64,000 nucleotides of DNA from CAVROT01 sp963722905. GTDB taxonomy: Bacteria > Pseudomonadota > Alphaproteobacteria > Rhodobacterales > Rhodobacteraceae. Of this stretch, positions 35,288-44,513 are shown piece by piece. Where the stretch lies: the NCBI GenBank assembly GCA_963722905.1, contig CAVROT010000012.1, positions 124,001 through 188,000 on the forward strand, read 5' to 3'. A model generated the notes under the pieces. That model was not told where the DNA came from, ran no database searches, and saw only the letters and a program-made list of their open reading frames with translations. Numbering within the stretch: position 1 is the first letter of the stretch; every line of letters starts with the position of its first letter. A program made the translations under genes and the position numbers.

Positions 35288-36916
35288 TCAATTGGCCTGT
35301 CGGCGCAGGAAGGCGGGAATTTCGATGCGGTCGTGATCGCCTTCGGCCTCGTCGACATCGCTGAAGCGGTTGACCAGCGGCGCCGCCTGACGGGCCCGTG
35401 GCGCGGCCGGTTCCGCGGGTTTTGCAGGCGCTGACCTCGCGGGCCGTGACCCGCCGGCGCCGCCTTCGGCCGGGTGGCCGGTCATGCGGTCGATCAGCGC
35501 GTTGATTCCGAAGCGCGGACGTTCGGACACGCCGAGCGCAGCCGGCGATGTCGCCGCGACGGACGCTGGCGCCGCACGTTCGGCCGGAAGCCTGCGCTTG
35601 ATCGCGTCGAGCCGCGCGCGCGCCTCCGGCGTCGGCGTGCCGGCCCGCGCCGCGGGCTGCGCCGCGGTGGGGCGGGCGGCCTCGGGGCGGTAGGCGTGCG
35701 CCGGCACGCCCTCGGCCGGGTCCAGCGGAGCGCCGAAGAGGTCCTCGGCCGCGTCGTCGTCCATGTCCGAGGTCAGGGCATCGTGGAAGAAGGACCGGTC
35801 GTCGTCCGCGGCGTCCGACGCGGCTGGCTGGGCGGGCTCGGTCCGGCTGCGGGCGGCATAGACCGGTTCGGGCGCCTCCTCGGCCGGTCGGGCGGCGGCC
35901 AGAGGCTCGGCCATGCGGCGACGCGGGACGGGCAGCTCGGCATCGGCGTCCACGGCGTCGATGCCGGTGGCGACGACGCTGACGCGCATCTTGCCTTCCA
36001 TCGTCTCGTCCAGCGTCGAGCCGACGATGATGTTGGCGTCCTTGTCGACCTTCTCGCGGATGACGTTGGCGGCCTCGTCCAGCTCGAACAGGGTCAGATC
36101 GTGCCCGCCTGTGATGTTGATGAGCACGCCCTTGGCGCCGTTGAGGCTGATCTCGTCCAGCAGCGGATTGGCGATGGCCTTCTCGGCGGCCTGCTGGGCG
36201 CGGTCCTCGCCCTCGGCCTCACCGGTGCCCATCATCGCCTTGCCCATCTCGTCCATGACGGCGCGCACGTCGGCGAAGTCGAGGTTGATGAGACCCGGAC
36301 GCACCATCAGATCGGTGACGCCCTTCACGCCTTGGTAGAGCACGTCGTCGGCCATCGCGAAGGCCTCGGTGAACGTGGTCTTCTCGTTGGCGAGGCGAAA
36401 GAGGTTCTGATTGGGAATGATGATGAGCGTGTCGACCATCTTCTGAAGGGCCTCGACGCCCTCCTCGGCCTGGCGCATCCGCTTGGAGCCCTCGAACTGG
36501 AAGGGCTTCGTCACGACGCCGACGGTCAGCACGCCCAGCTCGCGCGCGGCCTGCGCGATGATGGGGGCCGCGCCCGTGCCGGTGCCGCCGCCCATGCCGG
36601 CGGTGATGAAGCACATGTGCGCGCCGGCCAGATGATCGACGATCTCCTCGATCGTCTCCTCGGCGGCGGCGGCGCCGACGGAGGGCCGCGCACCGGCGCC
36701 CAGCCCTTCGGTCACCTTGACGCCCATCTGGACCTTCGCCTCGCTCAGCGATTGGGCCAGCGCCTGGGCGTCGGTGTTGGCGACGACGAACTCGACCCCG
36801 TCCAGCGCCTTGGTGATCATGTTGTTCACGGCGTTGCCGCCTGCACCGCCTACGCCGAACACCGTGATCCGTGGTTTCAGGTCGTCCTGCCCCGGGACCG
36901 AGAGATTGAGTGTCAT
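35288..36916 (-). CDS. ftsZ: cell division GTPase FtsZ
   Basis: 542 residues. Tubulin homologue that forms the division ring. The GTP-binding signature GGGTGTG and the T7 synergy loop INLDFADVRAVM are intact, with VFGVGGAGGNAVNNM at the N-terminus. The long linker (about 320-525) is Ala/Pro/Arg-rich, as in alphaproteobacteria, and the C-terminal peptide DRIEIPAFLRRQAN is the conserved FtsA-binding tail. The ATG at 36916 with GGAG nearby gives the usual MTLNLSVP start. A 405-base gap separates it from ftsA, allowing independent expression. Confidence 0.98.
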   Translation of the reverse strand: MTLNLSVPGQDDLKPRITVFGVGGAGGNAVNNMITKALDGVEFVVANTDAQALAQSLSEAKVQMGVKVTEGLGAGARPSVGAAAAEETIEEIVDHLAGAHMCFITAGMGGGTGTGAAPIIAQAARELGVLTVGVVTKPFQFEGSKRMRQAEEGVEALQKMVDTLIIIPNQNLFRLANEKTTFTEAFAMADDVLYQGVKGVTDLMVRPGLINLDFADVRAVMDEMGKAMMGTGEAEGEDRAQQAAEKAIANPLLDEISLNGAKGVLINITGGHDLTLFELDEAANVIREKVDKDANIIVGSTLDETMEGKMRVSVVATGIDAVDADAELPVPRRRMAEPLAAARPAEEAPEPVYAARSRTEPAQPAASDAADDDRSFFHDALTSDMDDDAAEDLFGAPLDPAEGVPAHAYRPEAARPTAAQPAARAGTPTPEARARLDAIKRRLPAERAAPASVAATSPAALGVSERPRFGINALIDRMTGHPAEGGAGGSRPARSAPAKPAEPAAPRARQAAPLVNRFSDVDEAEGDHDRIEIPAFLRRQAN

Positions 36917-37321
36917 GCCTGCTCCGCCTTCAATTGCCCTGCCCCGTCTTGCGGGGGCCTTTCGCCGTGTGTCGGTTCTGTCCTGCACATGATTCTATCG
37001 TGTCCGCAGCGCATCGTCATGCAAAAAGCGTCGAATAGACACAATATGGCGGGTATTTTGCGCCGCGAACCTCAGCAGCGTGCGGTTCGACGCCAGATAT
37101 GGGGCGCGATGAGCAGAGCGCGACTATTGCGCCGGACATGCCGGTAGCACCGGCGTGGCGCGCCGGCTGCAGGGCATCGACGCCACCCGACCGCCCGAGG
37201 GCGACGCGGGGATCGTCGGATATGATTTGCGGCACTGCCCGTGCTCACGTTCGGCGTTGATCGCCGTTGGACGGAAGATAGCCGCGCCGGCCGCGGATCG
37301 CCAGCGGTTTCCGCGCGCGGA
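36917..37321. promoter_or_regulatory. 405-base gap between ftsA and ftsZ (ftsZ promoter region)
   Basis: No gene seen. The stretch 36980-37065 is clearly richer in A+T than its surroundings, with ACACAATATGGCGGG and a run of five A at about 37022, and is the best place for the ftsZ promoter. A GANTC site (GATTC, 36991-36995) lies in it; such sites are methylated by CcrM in many alphaproteobacteria and can tune ftsZ promoters. Bases 37080-37321 are G+C rich and featureless. Confidence 0.5.
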
Positions 37322-38740
37322 TCACCAGTTGTCCTTGAACCACTTCAGCGCGCGGCGCAGCGACCGGCGACCGTAGCGGTCGGCCGGGATCTCGAAATCC
37401 CACCATTCGTCCTGCGGGTGCGCCGCCAGAAGGCACAGGCCCACGGCGCTGGCGAAGGCGGCGCCGGTGGCGGCCTGCGGCAGGCCCTGCACCCGCAGCG
37501 GGCGGCCCACGCGCACCTGCTGACCCAGGATGCGCGGCGCCAGGCCGTCAAGGCCCGGGATCTGGCTGAACCCGCCGGTCAGCACGATCTGCTGGCTGGG
37601 CAGATGCTCGAACCCGGCCGCCTCCAGCCGGATGCGGACCTCGTCCAGCACCTCCTCGACCCGCGGGCGCATGATGCCGATCAGCTCGCCGCGGCTGACC
37701 GCGCGGCGGTCGTGCTCCCAATCGCCGGTCTCGCCGCCCAGCTCGATCAGGTCGCGGTCGTCCATGCCGGTCGCCACGACGCCGCCGTGGATCGTCTTGA
37801 GCCACTCGGCCCGCGCCGGCGGGATCTGGAACGCCTTGGAGATATCGGACGTCACCAGATCGCCGCCGATCCGCACCGAATCGGCGTAGATCATGTGCTT
37901 TTTCATGAAGATCGAGATGCCGGTCGCGCCCCCGCCCATGTCCACGCAGGCGGCGCCCAGCTCCTGCTCGTCCTCGACGAGGCTCGCCAGCCCCGAGGCG
38001 TAGGCCGACGACGCCACCCCGGCCAGATCCAGGTCGCACCGGTTGAGGCAGTGGACCAGGTTGGCGATGGCCGTGGCGTCGACGGTCAGCAGGTGCATGT
38101 CGCACGACAGCTCGTGCCCGATCTGGCCGCGCGGATCGCTGAGGCCGCTGCGCCCGTCCAGCGCGAAGTTCACCGGCTGGGCGTGCAGCACCTCGCGCGC
38201 CTCGCCGAAGTCGGGCATGTCGCAGGCGCTCATGACGCGGGCGACGTCGCCGTCCTCGACCGTTCCGCCCGCCACGTCGATGGTGCCGGCCAGCCCGTAG
38301 CTGCGCGGGTCCCCGCCCGAGAGGCAGGCGATCACGTGGTCCACACGGACCTGCGCCATCTTCTGCGCGGTCTGGACCGAGGTGCGGATCGCGCGCTCGG
38401 TCTCGGCCATGGCGTCGACCTCGCCGAAGCGCACGCCACGCGACTGGGTCATCGCGGCGCCAATGACGCGGAACGCGCTCTGCCCGGCCAGCGCGCCCAC
38501 GCCGTCGGAGTGGCGCGGGCCCTGTTCGCCGTCGAAGCGCAGCACGAGGCAAGCGATCTTGGAGGTTCCCACGTCGATGATGGCGATGACGCCGCGCTGG
38601 ATGGCGGCGCGGCGCATCGCGCGCATCGCCCGCTGCGACCGGTAGAGATCCATCATGGTGCCGGCGTCCCGCGGCGGGAACGCGGCAGCCGGGACCGGTC
38701 GTTGCACGGTCGGACGGATGCCTGACGGGCGGGTCGGCAT
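37322..38740 (-). CDS. ftsA: cell division protein FtsA
   Basis: 472 residues. Actin-like protein that ties FtsZ to the membrane. Phosphate-binding elements IAIIDVGTSKIACLVLRF and VDMGGGATGISIF are present, as are the SHS2 (1C) region and, at the C-terminus, the amphipathic membrane-targeting helix RRSLRRALKWFKDNW. The start at ATG 38740 is eight bases after the ftsQ stop; a start at 38656 (MMDLYRSQRAMR) matches the conserved N-terminus better and is equally possible, giving 444 residues. Confidence 0.96.
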   Translation of the reverse strand: MPTRPSGIRPTVQRPVPAAAFPPRDAGTMMDLYRSQRAMRAMRRAAIQRGVIAIIDVGTSKIACLVLRFDGEQGPRHSDGVGALAGQSAFRVIGAAMTQSRGVRFGEVDAMAETERAIRTSVQTAQKMAQVRVDHVIACLSGGDPRSYGLAGTIDVAGGTVEDGDVARVMSACDMPDFGEAREVLHAQPVNFALDGRSGLSDPRGQIGHELSCDMHLLTVDATAIANLVHCLNRCDLDLAGVASSAYASGLASLVEDEQELGAACVDMGGGATGISIFMKKHMIYADSVRIGGDLVTSDISKAFQIPPARAEWLKTIHGGVVATGMDDRDLIELGGETGDWEHDRRAVSRGELIGIMRPRVEEVLDEVRIRLEAAGFEHLPSQQIVLTGGFSQIPGLDGLAPRILGQQVRVGRPLRVQGLPQAATGAAFASAVGLCLLAAHPQDEWWDFEIPADRYGRRSLRRALKWFKDNW

Positions 38741-38748
38741 TGCATCGC

Positions 38749-39696
38749 TCAGTTCGTCCCCAGCTCGACCAGGCGGGTCTCGCGCAGGGACCCGGCGGCG
38801 TCGGCACCCAGACGGACGGTTGGGCGGGCGGGGCGGCGCATGTCCACAAGCACGACGTCGCGGCCCAGAAGGTCGCGTGCCTGATGCAGGGCGATGGCGG
38901 CCTCCAGGGCCTGCACTGCGCCCGCTTCGGGCAGCAGGATGCTCTGCCCGCCGTCGAGGACCAGGTCCCAGCGCCGTCCGCCGATCCGGGTGAGACCGCG
39001 CACCCGTCCGGCGACGGGCTGCGCGGCGGCGTGGATGTCCAGCGCTTCGGGGACCAGCGCCGCGGCGCCGTCGCCGGCGATCAGCGGCAGGTCGGGCCGG
39101 TCGCCGCGATGCGCCAGAGGGGCGACGCGGTGCCCGGTATCGTCAAGCAGCGACAGACCTTCGGAACCGCGCCAGACGACGGCCGGCACCCGTTCGACCA
39201 CCTCGACCTGCAGCACGCCGCCGGGGCGAATGCGCAGATCCACGCGGGCCACCGGGTCCAGCGCAGCGACCTGCGCGCGCATCGCGTCGAGGTCCAGATC
39301 GAAGCTCGATTGGGGCAGATCGACCGGGATGGCCGCGCGGACGGCGCGCGCAAGGTCGTCGGACGCGCCGTCGACCGCCATGAGACGCACCATGAAGACC
39401 TCGTGATGCTCGAAGGCATAGCGCGCGTCGGCGGTCCATTGCGCGATGCCCGCCCGCCGCTCGGTGTCGCCCAGCACGCCCGCCGCGATGGCGCCCAGCA
39501 CCGCCAGCGGCAGGCCCAGCGATACCGTGCGACGAAAGACCGGGCTCAGCCGCAGCCGCGTCAGCCGGTAGGTCAGCCGCGAGGGCGCCGGGTCGCGCAT
39601 CCCGCGCGGCCGCGCCCGTCGCTGCACCAAACCCAGCGTCAGGATGCCCAGCAACCCGACCGAAACGATCCAGAGAAGGCGCCCTAGCGATCGCAC
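38749..39696 (-). CDS. ftsQ: cell division protein FtsQ with extra N-terminal hydrophobic segment
   Basis: 315 residues from GTG 39696. Bitopic divisome protein with a periplasmic POTRA domain (FMVRLMAVDGASDDLA, then VARVDLRIRPGGVLQVEVVER) and FtsQ domain. The usual membrane helix is at about 57-75. The GTG start is strongly supported by GGAGGA six bases upstream, but it adds a second hydrophobic stretch (about 5-23) that standard FtsQ lacks. The conserved RDPAPSRLTYR region begins at about residue 34, so starts at 39627 (GTG) or 39600 (ATG) would give the normal form. The first codons overlap the end of ddl. Confidence 0.9.
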   Translation of the reverse strand: MRSLGRLLWIVSVGLLGILTLGLVQRRARPRGMRDPAPSRLTYRLTRLRLSPVFRRTVSLGLPLAVLGAIAAGVLGDTERRAGIAQWTADARYAFEHHEVFMVRLMAVDGASDDLARAVRAAIPVDLPQSSFDLDLDAMRAQVAALDPVARVDLRIRPGGVLQVEVVERVPAVVWRGSEGLSLLDDTGHRVAPLAHRGDRPDLPLIAGDGAAALVPEALDIHAAAQPVAGRVRGLTRIGGRRWDLVLDGGQSILLPEAGAVQALEAAIALHQARDLLGRDVVLVDMRRPARPTVRLGADAAGSLRETRLVELGTN

Positions 39697-40598
39697 GAGG
39701 CGTCCTCCACCATCCAGCGGCAGAACGCCCCGAACGTCATGCCGCAGTGCTCCGCCTGTTCGGGGGTCAGCGACGTGGGGGTCAGGCCGGGCTGGGTGTT
39801 GGTCTCCAGCAGGATCAGCCCGTCCAGCCCGCGTGCCTCGTCCCAGCGGAAATCGGTGCGGGACACGCCGCGGCAGCCGAGGACGTCATGCGCCCGCACG
39901 GCATGGTCGAGGCAGGCGGCGAAGACTTCGGCCGGGATATCGGCCGGGACGACGTGCCGCGACCCGCCCGGCACGTATTTCGCGTCGTAGTCGTACCAGC
40001 CGTCGGTCAGGATGTCGGTCACCGTCAGCGCGCGGTCGCCCATCACGGTCGTCGTCAGCTCGCGCCCCGGCGCATAGCGTTCGACCATCACCGTCTCGGG
40101 CATGTCGTCCGACAGGTCTGGCGGACCGTTGGCGCCTTCGGTCACCAGATAGACGCCGACCGAGGAACCCTCGTTCACCGGCTTGACCACGTAGGGCGGG
40201 TCCATGACGTGGCTGGCCCTGACATGGCGGGAAAGCGCGGTCACGGACGGGACGACCGGCAGTTCCGCGCGGCGAAAGGCGTCCTTGGTCCGCTCCTTGT
40301 CGAGGGCAAGGGCCGAGGCCAGCACGCCCGAATGGGTATAGGGAAGGCCGATCCATTCCAGCAGGCCCTGTACGCAGCCGTCCTCGCCCCAACGACCGTG
40401 CAGCGCGTTGAAGGCGACGTCGGGCGCCGCCGCGGCCAGCCGTTGCACAAGATCGCGTCCGGCGTCGATCTCGACCACGTCGAAGCCTTCGCCGCGCAGG
40501 GCGTTGGCCACCTCGGCGCCGGAGCTGAGCGAGACGTCGCGCTCGGCCGAAAGGCCGCCCATCAGGACGGCGACGCGCGGTCCGGTATCATGTGCCAT
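39684..40598 (-). CDS. ddl: D-alanine--D-alanine ligase
   Basis: 304 residues. ATP-grasp enzyme making D-Ala-D-Ala for the peptidoglycan stem. Family motifs: VLMGGLSAERDVSL near the N-terminus, ALHGRWGEDGCVQG, the ATP-grasp lysine in VVKPVNEGSSVGV, and the magnesium site LETNTQPGLTPTSL. The ATG at 40598 begins MAHDTGPRVAVLMGG as expected; ATG 40637 would add 13 untypical residues. It is followed by ftsQ with a 13-base overlap, the normal ddl-ftsQ order. Confidence 0.97.
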   Translation of the reverse strand: MAHDTGPRVAVLMGGLSAERDVSLSSGAEVANALRGEGFDVVEIDAGRDLVQRLAAAAPDVAFNALHGRWGEDGCVQGLLEWIGLPYTHSGVLASALALDKERTKDAFRRAELPVVPSVTALSRHVRASHVMDPPYVVKPVNEGSSVGVYLVTEGANGPPDLSDDMPETVMVERYAPGRELTTTVMGDRALTVTDILTDGWYDYDAKYVPGGSRHVVPADIPAEVFAACLDHAVRAHDVLGCRGVSRTDFRWDEARGLDGLILLETNTQPGLTPTSLTPEQAEHCGMTFGAFCRWMVEDASCDR

Positions 40599-40697
40599 GG
40601 ACGTATGGTCCGCCTGCTCATCGCGCGGGATCGCCATATCGGCGACTTCCGCGTTCCGTTGCCCTCGTGGGACGCGCGCGCGCCCCGTCCGTCTGCC

Positions 40698-41651
40698 TCA
40701 GGCTGCGGGATCCTCTGCGGGATCTCCGATGCGCCTTATCTCCCAGTCTAGACGAATGCCGCTGTGGAGGAACACCCTTTCTCGTACTTCCTCGCCCAGC
40801 CCCTCCAGGTCCGCCGCCGTGGCGCCCCCGTCGTTGACGAGGAAGTTCGGATGCTTGTGCGACATGACGGCACCGCCGCGCCGGGCGCCGCGCAGGCCGG
40901 CGTCGTCGATGACCTTCCAGGCCTTCAGGTCGTGGGGATCGTCCGGCGCGCCGGTGCTGGAATGTCCGGCGGGATTGCGGAACGTGCTGCCGGCGCTGCG
41001 CGCCCTGGTGGGCTGCGTGGCATCGCGCCGGACGATCTGTTCGGCCATATGCGCCTCCAGCGCATCCGGGTCGCCCGCCGGCGCATCGAACGTGGCGCCG
41101 ACTATGACCGCGCCCTCCGGCAGGGTACTGGAGCGGTAGGCCAGCGCCAGATCGGCGGCAGGGATGGCGACGCGGCCGCCGTCGCGCAGAACGGCCCGGA
41201 CGCCCGCCAGCCTGTCGGAGACATAGGTGCCGTAACAGCCGGCATTCATGCGCACCGCGCCGCCGACGGCGCCGGGGATGGTGCGCAGGAAGGTGAGGTC
41301 GCGCCCCGCCGCGGCGGCAGTGCGGGCGACATGCGCGTCCAGCGCCGCCGCGCCGGCCGTGACGCGCCGGCCCGAGACCGTCGTGCCGGCAAAGGCCCGG
41401 CCCAAACGTATGACGACGCCGCGCACGCCGCCGTCGCGAACGATGATGTTGCTGCCCACGCCTATGGGCGTCACCGGCACCGCGGGATCGAGGGCGGCGA
41501 GGAACCCGGCCAGATCGTCCTCGTCCGCGGGTTGGAACAGGACGTCCGCGGGGCCGCCGACGCGCAGCCATGTCAGCCCGGACAGGTCGCGTCCACGCGC
41601 CAGCGTCCCACGCACCGGCGGCAGGGCGGCCGCCAGCGACGCGGATGTCAT
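40698..41651 (-). CDS. murB: UDP-N-acetylenolpyruvoylglucosamine reductase
   Basis: 317 residues. FAD enzyme that completes UDP-MurNAc. FAD-binding stretches PIGVGSNIIVRDGG and RTIPGAVGGAVRMNAG are present, and GSTFRNP carries the catalytic serine. This is the type I form with the GCYG Tyr loop. Its ATG overlaps the stop of the 57-codon ORF (ATGA), suggesting coupled translation. A 99-base gap precedes ddl. Confidence 0.97.
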   Translation of the reverse strand: MTSASLAAALPPVRGTLARGRDLSGLTWLRVGGPADVLFQPADEDDLAGFLAALDPAVPVTPIGVGSNIIVRDGGVRGVVIRLGRAFAGTTVSGRRVTAGAAALDAHVARTAAAAGRDLTFLRTIPGAVGGAVRMNAGCYGTYVSDRLAGVRAVLRDGGRVAIPAADLALAYRSSTLPEGAVIVGATFDAPAGDPDALEAHMAEQIVRRDATQPTRARSAGSTFRNPAGHSSTGAPDDPHDLKAWKVIDDAGLRGARRGGAVMSHKHPNFLVNDGGATAADLEGLGEEVRERVFLHSGIRLDWEIRRIGDPAEDPAA

Positions 41652-41821
41652 TCCGCCCCCGGGGCCTCGGCGCGGCGCCGCGAAACCGAACCCTCGTCGC
41701 GCTCGGCCGTCGGGCGCTTCCGCGCCACGATCACGTCGAGCGCACAGTCGATCACGTAGCGGTCGGACCGGACGATGCGTTCGGCCTGCTGCGGTGCGGG
41801 GGGTTGGGTCTGGGTCAGCAT
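41648..41821 (-). CDS. 57-residue ORF between murC and murB
   Basis: Encodes a small soluble protein opening MLTQTQPPAPQQAERIV, then SDRYVIDCALDVIVARKRP and an Arg/Glu-rich end. GAAAGGA sits eight bases before the ATG at 41821, and the stop overlaps the murB start by ATGA, the two signs that it is translated. No membrane segment, so it is not the DUF2484 membrane protein I recall at this position in relatives. No family is recognised. It may be a leader that couples murB translation to murC. Confidence 0.5.
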   Translation of the reverse strand: MLTQTQPPAPQQAERIVRSDRYVIDCALDVIVARKRPTAERDEGSVSRRRAEAPGAE

Positions 41822-41850
41822 CGGAAAAGTCCTTTCTGAAATGATGTCGA

Positions 41851-43275
41851 TCATGCCGCACCTGCCTGCATGCCGCGAGATAGCCTTTCGTGCAGGTTGC
41901 GCGCCCACAGTCCGATGGAGCCGGCGCCCAGGCATACCACGATGTCGCCCGGCCCGGCCTGCTCGCGCACGAGACGCTCCAGATCGTCCTCGCCGTGCAG
42001 GGCGCGCGCGTGACGGTGCCCGCTGCGGATCATGCCGGCGACCAGAGCGTCGCGGTCGGCACCCGGGATCGGGTCCTCTCCGGCGGCGTAGACATCGGCA
42101 ATGGCCGCGACGTCGGCGTCGCTGAAGCACTTGCAGAAGTCGTCGAAGAGGCTCGACAGCCGCGAATAGCGATGCGGCTGGTGGACCGCGATGACGCGTC
42201 CTTCGTCGCCGATGGCCTGCCGGGCGGCGCGCAGGACGGCCGCGATCTCGACCGGGTGGTGTCCGTAGTCGTCTATGATGGTGATGCCCAGCGCCTCGCC
42301 CACGCGGGTGAAGCGGCGGTTCACGCCGCCGAACCGCGCGAGGCCGGCGCGGATCTCGGCCGCCTTCATGCCGAGGTGCCGCGCAACGGCCACCGCCGCC
42401 AGGGCGTTCGACACGTTGTGGTCGCCCGGCATCGGCAGCGTGCAGCCTTCTATGACGATGTCCTCCGCCTGCAGCGCCACGTCGAAATGCGCCACGCCCC
42501 GCTCATAGCGCAGGTTGGTCGCGCGCACGTCGGCCTGTGCGTTGAACCCGAAGGTCACGACGCGGCGGTCGGTCAGCCGCGCCACCAGCGCCTGCACGTC
42601 GGCATCGTCGGTGCAGCAGACGGCAAGCCCGTAGAACGGGATGTTGCCCACGAAGTCGTCGAACCCGCGGTGCAGGGCCTCGACGCTGCCCCAGTGCTCC
42701 ATGTGCTCGGGGTCGATGTTGGTGACGACGGCGATGGTCGCGGGCAGCCGGTTGAAGGTGCCGTCGCTCTCATCGGCCTCGACCACCATCCATTCGCCCT
42801 GCCCCATCCGGGCGTTCGATCCGTAGGCGTGGATGATGCCGCCGTTGACGACGGTGGGATCGATCCCGCCCTCGTCCAGCAGGGCGGCGACCATGGTGGT
42901 GGTGGTGGTCTTGCCGTGGGTTCCGGCGACGGCGATGTTGGACTTGAGCCGCATCAGCTCGGCCAGCATCTCGGCCCGGCGCACGACGGGCAGGCCGCGC
43001 GCGCGGGCGGCGTCGAGCTCGGGGTTGCCCTTCTTGATGGCCGAGGACACGACGACCACGTCCGCCGCGTCCAGGTTATCCGCGCGCTGCCCCTCGAAGA
43101 CGGTCGCGCCCAGCCGCGCCAGCCGTTCGGTGATGGGCGAGGCGCGCAGGTCGCTGCCCTGGACGGTGTAGCCGTGCATCATCAGCACCTCGGCGATGCC
43201 CGACATGCCGATGCCGCCGATGCCGACGAAATGTATCGGACCCATCTCGGTCGGCAGCTTGGTGGCGGGGGTCAT
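41851..43275 (-). CDS. murC: UDP-N-acetylmuramate--L-alanine ligase
   Basis: 474 residues. Adds the first residue of the stem peptide. N-terminal dinucleotide-like fold HFVGIGGIGMSGIAEV, ATP loop AGTHGKTTTTTMVAA, VVEADESDGTF, and the C-terminal domain with DDYGHHPVEI and FQPHRYSR-like VHQPHRYSR. The ATG at 43275 overlaps the murG stop (ATGA). The preferred start reads MTPATKLPTEMGPIHF. Confidence 0.98.
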   Translation of the reverse strand: MTPATKLPTEMGPIHFVGIGGIGMSGIAEVLMMHGYTVQGSDLRASPITERLARLGATVFEGQRADNLDAADVVVVSSAIKKGNPELDAARARGLPVVRRAEMLAELMRLKSNIAVAGTHGKTTTTTMVAALLDEGGIDPTVVNGGIIHAYGSNARMGQGEWMVVEADESDGTFNRLPATIAVVTNIDPEHMEHWGSVEALHRGFDDFVGNIPFYGLAVCCTDDADVQALVARLTDRRVVTFGFNAQADVRATNLRYERGVAHFDVALQAEDIVIEGCTLPMPGDHNVSNALAAVAVARHLGMKAAEIRAGLARFGGVNRRFTRVGEALGITIIDDYGHHPVEIAAVLRAARQAIGDEGRVIAVHQPHRYSRLSSLFDDFCKCFSDADVAAIADVYAAGEDPIPGADRDALVAGMIRSGHRHARALHGEDDLERLVREQAGPGDIVVCLGAGSIGLWARNLHERLSRGMQAGAA

Positions 43276-44513
43276 GGGCGGTCTCCGGTTGCAACAAGGG
43301 TCTGGACGAGTGCCGCGAGGCGCGTCGTGGCATCGGGGCGGGCACAGGACAGGGCTGCGGACGCCATTGCGGCGGCGCGGGCGGGGTCCGAGAGGATTGT
43401 GGCCATCGCCGCGGCCAGCGACGCCGGCGTCAGATCCGCCTCGGCGATCACGGTCGCCGCATGGGCGGAGACGAGCCCGCGGGCATTGGCGGTCTGCTCG
43501 TCCCGGATCGCGGCGGCGAGCGGGATCAGCACGGAGGGGCGCCCGACGACCGATATGTCCGCGACCGAGGACGCGCCGGCGCGGCTGACGACCAGCTGTG
43601 CCTCGACCAGGCGGCGGGGCACGTCGTCGAAGAAGGGGGCGACCTCGGCCGGGATCCCGGCGGCGACATAGGCGGCTGTGACGCGCGCGGCATCCTCGGC
43701 GCGGGCCTGCTGGGCGACGCGGAGATGGCCGCGCAGCGCCTCGGGCAGCGCCGCGACTGCGGCGGGCACGACGTCCGACAGGATGCGCGCGCCCTGGCTG
43801 CCGCCGATGACCAGCAGCGACATGGCGTGGTCGCCGGGCGGGGCGTAGGGGGCGCCTGCCCGCTCCAGCACGACACCGCGCACCGGGTTGCCGACGTGCA
43901 CGCCATCGATCCCCCGCGGCAGAGCCGTCGGCCATGTGCCGCAGGCGACCGCGTCCACCCGCGCCGCGAAGAGGGCGTTCACGCGACCCAGCACGCCGTT
44001 CTGTTCGTGGATCACAGTGGGAACGCGCAGCATCGTGGCCGCCAGCAGCGCCGGCACCGACGGATAACCGCCGAACCCCACCACCACGGCGGGCCGGTCG
44101 CGGCGCATGGCGCCCCGCGCCCGGGCGCCGCCCGCAAGGATGCGGAACGGCGCGGCCGCCTTGGCCAGCAGACCGCCGCGCGCGAAGGTGGCGGCGGGCA
44201 CCTCCTCGACCCTGACGGCCTTCGGGAACCCGCCGGCATAGCGGGCGCCGCGCGCGTCCGTCGAGAGCGTCACGCGCCAGCCCTGGGCCAGCAAAGCCTC
44301 GGCCAGCGCCTGCGCGGGGAACATGTGCCCGCCGGTCCCTCCCGCCGCGAGGATCGCCAGCGGCCGCTCGCCTGGCGCGCGCGGCCCGGCGTCGGTGCGG
44401 CCCCCGTCCGGCTGCGCCACGCCCGCGCCGACCGTGCCGGTCACATCATGCTGCAAGGCGCCGGACCGGGCGGCCATCGGAGACCCGACGCTCACCGGCG
44501 ACCCCACCCTCAT
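43272..44513 (-). CDS. murG: lipid II synthase MurG, with N-terminal extension
   Basis: 413 residues from ATG 44513. Peripheral membrane GT-B glycosyltransferase adding GlcNAc to lipid I. AAGGTGGHMFPA is the donor-site glycine loop, HEQNGVLGRVN and GGSQGARILSD are conserved, and the C-terminal half has the UDP-GlcNAc site VVSRAGASSVAD. The first about 50 residues precede the usual family start and are Gly/Pro/Arg-rich. The ATG overlaps the ftsW stop, which argues for the long form; ATG 44477 shortens it only partly. Confidence 0.96.
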   Translation of the reverse strand: MRVGSPVSVGSPMAARSGALQHDVTGTVGAGVAQPDGGRTDAGPRAPGERPLAILAAGGTGGHMFPAQALAEALLAQGWRVTLSTDARGARYAGGFPKAVRVEEVPAATFARGGLLAKAAAPFRILAGGARARGAMRRDRPAVVVGFGGYPSVPALLAATMLRVPTVIHEQNGVLGRVNALFAARVDAVACGTWPTALPRGIDGVHVGNPVRGVVLERAGAPYAPPGDHAMSLLVIGGSQGARILSDVVPAAVAALPEALRGHLRVAQQARAEDAARVTAAYVAAGIPAEVAPFFDDVPRRLVEAQLVVSRAGASSVADISVVGRPSVLIPLAAAIRDEQTANARGLVSAHAATVIAEADLTPASLAAAMATILSDPARAAAMASAALSCARPDATTRLAALVQTLVATGDRP

